From: an uncultured Collinsella sp.
GTDB taxonomy: Bacteria > Actinomycetota > Coriobacteriia > Coriobacteriales > Coriobacteriaceae
Direction: 5' to 3'
Assembly (NCBI GenBank): GCA_900549555.1
Contig: UROO01000078.1
Coordinates: 1-9,304, forward strand
DNA: 9,304 bases
The notes beneath the pieces are model-generated. The model was not told the origin of the DNA. It made no database searches and saw only the letters and a list, made by a program, of their open reading frames with translations. Made by a program: the position numbers and the translations under genes. Positions 5,893 through 9,304 of the stretch are shown in pieces; within the stretch, counting starts at the first letter, position 1, and each line of letters opens with the position of its first letter.

Positions 5893-8385
5893 ATGACCGC
5901 AACCGCCAGTCGAACCACCAACCGCAGACCCGAGCTTTTGGCGCCCGCCGGAGGGCCCGAGCCCTTTGCCGCCGCGCTCGCTGCCGGGGCAGACGCCATC
6001 TACTGCGGCATGGGCAGCTTCAACGCCCGCCGCAAGGCAACCAACTTTACCGACGAGGCCTTTGAGCAAGCCTGCCGCGCCGCGCATCTAGCCGGGTCGC
6101 GCGTCTACGTCACGGTAAACATCGTCATCAAGCAGTCCGAGATGGGCGATGCGCTGCAACTCATCCATCGCTGCTCCACGCTGGGCGCCGACGCCTTCAT
6201 TATCCAGGACTGGGGTCTGTTCTTTGAGGTCAAGCGCACCATGCCCGGCATCGAGACACACATCTCGACCCAGGCGAACATCCACGACGACCGCGGAACC
6301 CTTTGGTGCCGTGAGCAGGGCGCCGACCGCGTGACTCTCTCGCGCGAGCTCTCCATCGACGAGATCGCCGCCATTCACAACGCCGCGCCCGATGTGGACC
6401 TTGAGGTCTTTAGCCACGGTGCCATCTGCTTTTGCTACTCGGGTCTGTGCCTGCTGTCGAGCTTTGCCATGGCTGGCCGCTCGGCCAACCGCGGCATGTG
6501 CGCCCAGCCCTGCCGCCTACCCTACGAGCTAATTGACGAGAACGGCCGCTCGCTCTCCCCTGCCGGTCGCGAGCGCGCGCTGTGCCCGCGCGACACCAAC
6601 ACTTCGCAGCTTGTTCGCCGTCTGTATGACGCCGGCGCCGCATCGCTCAAGCTCGAGGGCCGCATGAAGGCCCCCGATTACGTGTATTCCATCGTCGACG
6701 TGTATCGTCATCAGATTGATGACATGCTGGCCGATGTTTCGACCTCTAAGGATGAGGATGCGGCCCGCCAGCGACAGCTCAAGCGCTGCTTTAACCGCGA
6801 CTTTACGCACGCCTACCAAGACGGTACCTCGGGTGACGAGATGATGAGCTACGAGCGCTCCAACAACCGCGGCCAGATCGTGGGCACGGTGTTGGGCAGC
6901 CGCCCGGCCAACCGCGATGTGCGCGGCCTCAAGCCCGACGACCGCCGTCGGCGCGCCGCCATCGCCCGCATTGAGTTGTTTGAGCCCGTGGGCAAGGGCG
7001 ACCTGCTGGAGCTTCGCCACGATAACGAGTTTGACCAGTTCCTGACCACCATTGCCGCCGATGATGCCGCCGCCGGTGACATCATCGAGTGCCGCGCGCC
7101 TCGCAGCATGCCCGAGGGCTGCCGCGTGCGCGTGATTCGAAGCCAGCGCGCCATTGACGCTGCCGGCGCCGCGCTCAAGCGCGATGTGCTGCGCCGCCGC
7201 GCCGTTGATGTAACCGTTGTGGCGCGTTTGGGCGAACCGTTTGCCGTCACGCTTACTTGCTGCGACGCCCCTTCGCTTACGGCCACGGCCACCGGCTTTA
7301 CCGTCGAGGCCGCCAAGACCCGCACCGTCGAGGTGGCCGATCTGGTAGAGCACGTCGGCCGCATGGGCTCCTCGCCCTTTGAGGCTGCAAGCTTTGATGT
7401 GACGCTCGATGAGGGCTGCGGCATGGGCTTCTCCGCCGTACATAAGGTGCGCACAGCCGCTTGCAAGGCGCTGGAGGAGGCCATTCTGGCACCGTATGAC
7501 GAGCGCGCCCTCACGCTCGAGCTGCCGGTACTCGACAAATGTACGCGCCCCATGCCCGAGCACTACCGCGATGAGCCGCAGATCTGCGCCACCGTCACCT
7601 CGCTCGACGCCGCCGAGGTAGCGCGCGCCGAGGGTGCAACGCGCATCTACATGACCACCGACGCGCTCAATGCGGCCGAGCTCTCCCCCGCCGATGCGTT
7701 TGAACAGGGCATTGTGCCCGTACTCGACGAGGTCTGCCGCGCCGTTGACCACGTACGCGTTGACCCGTGGATTGTTGCCGGTGCCACGGTCGCTATTGGC
7801 AACATCTCTGAGCTCGCCCTGGCCGCCCAAGTTGGTGCCACGGCCGAGATTCGATCCTGCCTGCCGGTGCACAACACGCCCTGCATGGAGGCGCTTGCCG
7901 AGCGCGGGGCCAGTGCGTTTTGGCTCTCGCCCGAGATCACGCTCGACGAGATTATCTCGCTTGGCACCTCCGCGCCCGCAGCCCTGGGCATCACCGTTTT
8001 CGGCCGCCCGCGCGTTATGACGAGCGAGCACTGCATCCTGCAGGTGGCCAACGGTTGTATCCACGATTGCGCCAACTGCCGCCTGCGCGCCCGCAAGCTG
8101 TCGCTCAAGAATATCGACGGCAAGGTCATGCCGGTGCGTACCGACATCCATGGCCGCTCTCGCTTGTACGACGTCTACTCCATTGACCTTACGCCGCAGG
8201 TTCCACAGCTGCTTGATGCCGGCGTGCGCCGTTTTATGGTTGACGGAACCCTGCTCGAGACGGATGAAGTGGGCCGTGCCGTCGCCCGCGTCCGTCGTGC
8301 CGTCGAAGCGGCGCAGGCCGGCCGTAAGCCCGCCGCCCGCCTGCGCGGGGCGACCTCGGGCTGCATGTTTGTGGGAATTAGCTAA
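5893..8385 (+). CDS. U32 family protein, probable Fe-S RNA hydroxylase (RlhA/TrhP-related)
   Basis: An 830-aa member of the U32 'peptidase' family. It opens RRPELLAPAGGPEPFAAALA and carries the U32 signature EVFSHGAICFCYSGLCLLS (E171 onward). Cysteines C179, C186 and C203 have the same 7- and 17-residue spacing as three of the 4Fe-4S ligands described in UbiU; C207 or C231 could be the fourth. Residues about 280-520 contain the DUF3656/'collagenase' insert (SNNRGQIVGTVLG onward). About 540-700 is a second U32 half, ending in the block C714-x7-C722-x3-C726-x2-C729, a second possible metal site. Characterised relatives hydroxylate RNA (RlhA on 23S rRNA cytidine, TrhP on tRNA uridine) or ubiquinone precursors (UbiU/V). 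True protease activity is poorly supported for most members. ATG 5893 has AAAGG 6 nt upstream. An rluA-like gene follows after 15 nt, which favours an RNA-modification role. Confidence 0.88.
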   Translation: MTATASRTTNRRPELLAPAGGPEPFAAALAAGADAIYCGMGSFNARRKATNFTDEAFEQACRAAHLAGSRVYVTVNIVIKQSEMGDALQLIHRCSTLGADAFIIQDWGLFFEVKRTMPGIETHISTQANIHDDRGTLWCREQGADRVTLSRELSIDEIAAIHNAAPDVDLEVFSHGAICFCYSGLCLLSSFAMAGRSANRGMCAQPCRLPYELIDENGRSLSPAGRERALCPRDTNTSQLVRRLYDAGAASLKLEGRMKAPDYVYSIVDVYRHQIDDMLADVSTSKDEDAARQRQLKRCFNRDFTHAYQDGTSGDEMMSYERSNNRGQIVGTVLGSRPANRDVRGLKPDDRRRRAAIARIELFEPVGKGDLLELRHDNEFDQFLTTIAADDAAAGDIIECRAPRSMPEGCRVRVIRSQRAIDAAGAALKRDVLRRRAVDVTVVARLGEPFAVTLTCCDAPSLTATATGFTVEAAKTRTVEVADLVEHVGRMGSSPFEAASFDVTLDEGCGMGFSAVHKVRTAACKALEEAILAPYDERALTLELPVLDKCTRPMPEHYRDEPQICATVTSLDAAEVARAEGATRIYMTTDALNAAELSPADAFEQGIVPVLDEVCRAVDHVRVDPWIVAGATVAIGNISELALAAQVGATAEIRSCLPVHNTPCMEALAERGASAFWLSPEITLDEIISLGTSAPAALGITVFGRPRVMTSEHCILQVANGCIHDCANCRLRARKLSLKNIDGKVMPVRTDIHGRSRLYDVYSIDLTPQVPQLLDAGVRRFMVDGTLLETDEVGRAVARVRRAVEAAQAGRKPAARLRGATSGCMFVGIS

Positions 8386-8400
8386 CCGAAAGGCTTACAC

Positions 8401-9060
8401 GTGAACGAAGAACCTCAAGTCCTCTACTGCGACGCCTGGCTCATGGCCATCGACAAGCCCGCCGGCATGATCGTCCACGGTGACGGCACCGGCGAGCGCA
8501 CGCTCACCGACTACGCCAGCGATCTGCTACTGGCGATGGGCGACGGTTTTGCCGCGACCGACATGCAGCCGCTCAACCGCCTGGACCGCAACACCACCGG
8601 CGTGGTGCTGTTTTCGCTCGGCAAGCAGACGCAGCCCGCCTTTGACCAAATGGTGAACGCCCACGCCTTCGAAAAGCACTATCTGGCGCTAGCCGAGGGC
8701 AAGATCGACTGGAACGAGAAGCTCATCGACAAGCCTATCGCCCGCGACCGCCACGACAGCCGCAAGATGCGCGTCGGTGCCAGCGGCAAGCCGTCTCAGA
8801 CGCGCGTCAAGGTGCTCAAGCGCCTTAAGAGCCGCCGAGGCCTGCCCACGCGTTCGTATATCGATGTCGAGCTGCTCACCGGCCGCAAGCATCAGATCCG
8901 TGTGCACCTGGCCAGCGAGCATCACCCCCTGGTTGGCGACGACCTGTACGGCACGCCGCGCCCCTGTGGATTGATGCTCCACGCTCACAGCGTGTCTTTC
9001 ACGCATCCCGTTACCGGCGAGCACATCCACATCGAAGCCCCCTGCCCCTGGGAGCCCTAA
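8401..9060 (+). CDS. RluA family pseudouridine synthase
   Basis: A 219-aa RNA pseudouridine synthase, the length of E. coli RluA and without the N-terminal S4 domain seen in RluC/RluD. Motif I is YCDAWLMAIDKPAGMIVH. The catalytic-aspartate motif II is LNRLDRNTTGVVLF with D62; NRLD in place of HRLD is common in Gram-positive homologues. The C-terminal motif is ELLTGRKHQIRVHLA, and HPLVGDDLYG follows. It isomerises specific uridines in rRNA or tRNA in the cytoplasm; the target base cannot be told from sequence. The GTG start has GAAAGG 7 nt upstream and lies 15 nt after the U32 stop, so the two genes are co-transcribed and probably translationally linked. The stop codon begins the terminator stem. 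Confidence 0.92.
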   Translation: MNEEPQVLYCDAWLMAIDKPAGMIVHGDGTGERTLTDYASDLLLAMGDGFAATDMQPLNRLDRNTTGVVLFSLGKQTQPAFDQMVNAHAFEKHYLALAEGKIDWNEKLIDKPIARDRHDSRKMRVGASGKPSQTRVKVLKRLKSRRGLPTRSYIDVELLTGRKHQIRVHLASEHHPLVGDDLYGTPRPCGLMLHAHSVSFTHPVTGEHIHIEAPCPWEP

Positions 9061-9098
9061 ACCACCACAAAGGGGACAGGCACCTTCGTGGTGGTTTT
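9059..9098 (+). terminator. Intrinsic terminator after the pseudouridine synthase
   Basis: A perfect 10-bp stem AAACCACCAC (9059-9068) / GTGGTGGTTT (9088-9097), ending in TTTT, with a 19-nt loop that contains GGGGACAGGCACC and an inner AAGG/CCTT pair. The left arm uses the last two bases of the TAA stop codon. The T-run is short but the position is right for ending the U32-rluA operon. Confidence 0.75.
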
Positions 9099-9128
9099 GC
9101 CGCAATGGCTCAGTCGCGGTCCCAAAAC

Positions 9129-9185
9129 GTCTCGATCTGTAACAGTTAGAACCCATTTTCCGGTCTATCTGTTACAGATCGAGAC
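9129..9185. repeat. Perfect 17-bp inverted repeat
   Basis: Arms GTCTCGATCTGTAACAG (9129-9145) and CTGTTACAGATCGAGAC (9169-9185) are exact reverse complements around a 23-nt centre. The right arm also contains a 13-bp palindrome ATCTGTTACAGAT (9167-9179). No T-run follows on either strand, so it is not a standard terminator. It may be an intergenic repeat element or a pair of regulator sites. Confidence 0.85.
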
Positions 9186-9209
9186 ACTCGAATCCCCCTC
9201 AAGAGAAAA

Positions 9210-9226
9210 TCTCAATCTGTAACAGT
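9210..9226 (+). repeat. Third copy of the TCTCGATCTGTAACAG element
   Basis: TCTCAATCTGTAACAGT repeats 9130-9146 with a single G-to-A change, exactly 80 bp downstream in the same orientation. Together with the inverted pair this gives three CTGTWACAG cores, centred at 9141, 9173 and 9221. The rest of the tail to 9304 contains no gene, RNA or terminator I can support. Confidence 0.75.
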
Positions 9227-9304
9227 AACTCGGCAAAATCGGTCCCAGAGGTTGATTTCCGATCTCAGCCGAACACATTGAGCAAATAGGCCGTTCCCGC
9301 AGTT

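Noticed and set aside
6529..8151. 540-codon open frame on the minus strand opposite the U32 gene
   Set aside because: It has no family motifs and a composition typical of antisense GC-rich DNA, whereas the plus frame carries the U32 signature.
9129..9226. Possible CRISPR array
   Set aside because: There are only three copies, one inverted, with unequal spacing and a short palindromic core, and no cas gene is present.

Overview
The window looks like chromosomal DNA from a high-GC gut anaerobe of the Actinomycetota, most likely Coriobacteriia and possibly Collinsella. This rests on GC-rich coding DNA with short AT-rich intergenic control regions, GTG starts, and a purine-catabolism gene set of the kind found in gut anaerobes. 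The taxonomic call is inference; there is no rRNA or marker gene here. The first 21 bases are not genomic. They are the end of an Illumina Nextera (Tn5) adapter left on a contig edge, and the first gene is cut off at that point.

Left half, minus strand (22-4081): a three-gene run transcribed right to left, namely an NCS2 nucleobase permease, the SsnA amidohydrolase, and the N-terminal third of YgfK (annotated as a putative selenate reductase subunit). This set corresponds to the E. coli yge/ygf region and to the anaerobic purine/urate degradation clusters of gut bacteria: import of the base, hydrolytic deamination or ring processing, and a flavin/Fe-S redox step. The gaps between these genes are rich in hairpins. 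The permease keeps the NCS2 fold and signature region but replaces several otherwise conserved binding-site residues.

Centre (4082-5592): an AT-rich 352-bp divergent control region with a good minus-strand promoter overlapped by a Fur-box-like sequence, and three copies of TGGTCAA. It is followed on the plus strand by a YheO/DauR-type regulator (PAS plus HTH), the natural candidate to control the purine operon. A strong bidirectional terminator separates this gene from the convergent ridA, whose product (imine/enamine deaminase) could protect against 2-aminoacrylate made by PLP lyases. ridA has its own promoter, a long leader hairpin and a pair of direct repeats at the promoter.

Right half, plus strand (5893-9060): a two-gene operon of a large U32-family protein (830 aa, Fe-S type, related to RNA hydroxylases RlhA/TrhP) and an RluA-family pseudouridine synthase. 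The pairing suggests an RNA-modification operon. It ends in a hairpin terminator that starts within the stop codon. The last 180 bases hold a perfect 17-bp inverted repeat and a third, direct copy of the same element. No gene is visible there; it looks like an intergenic repeat family or a multi-site operator.
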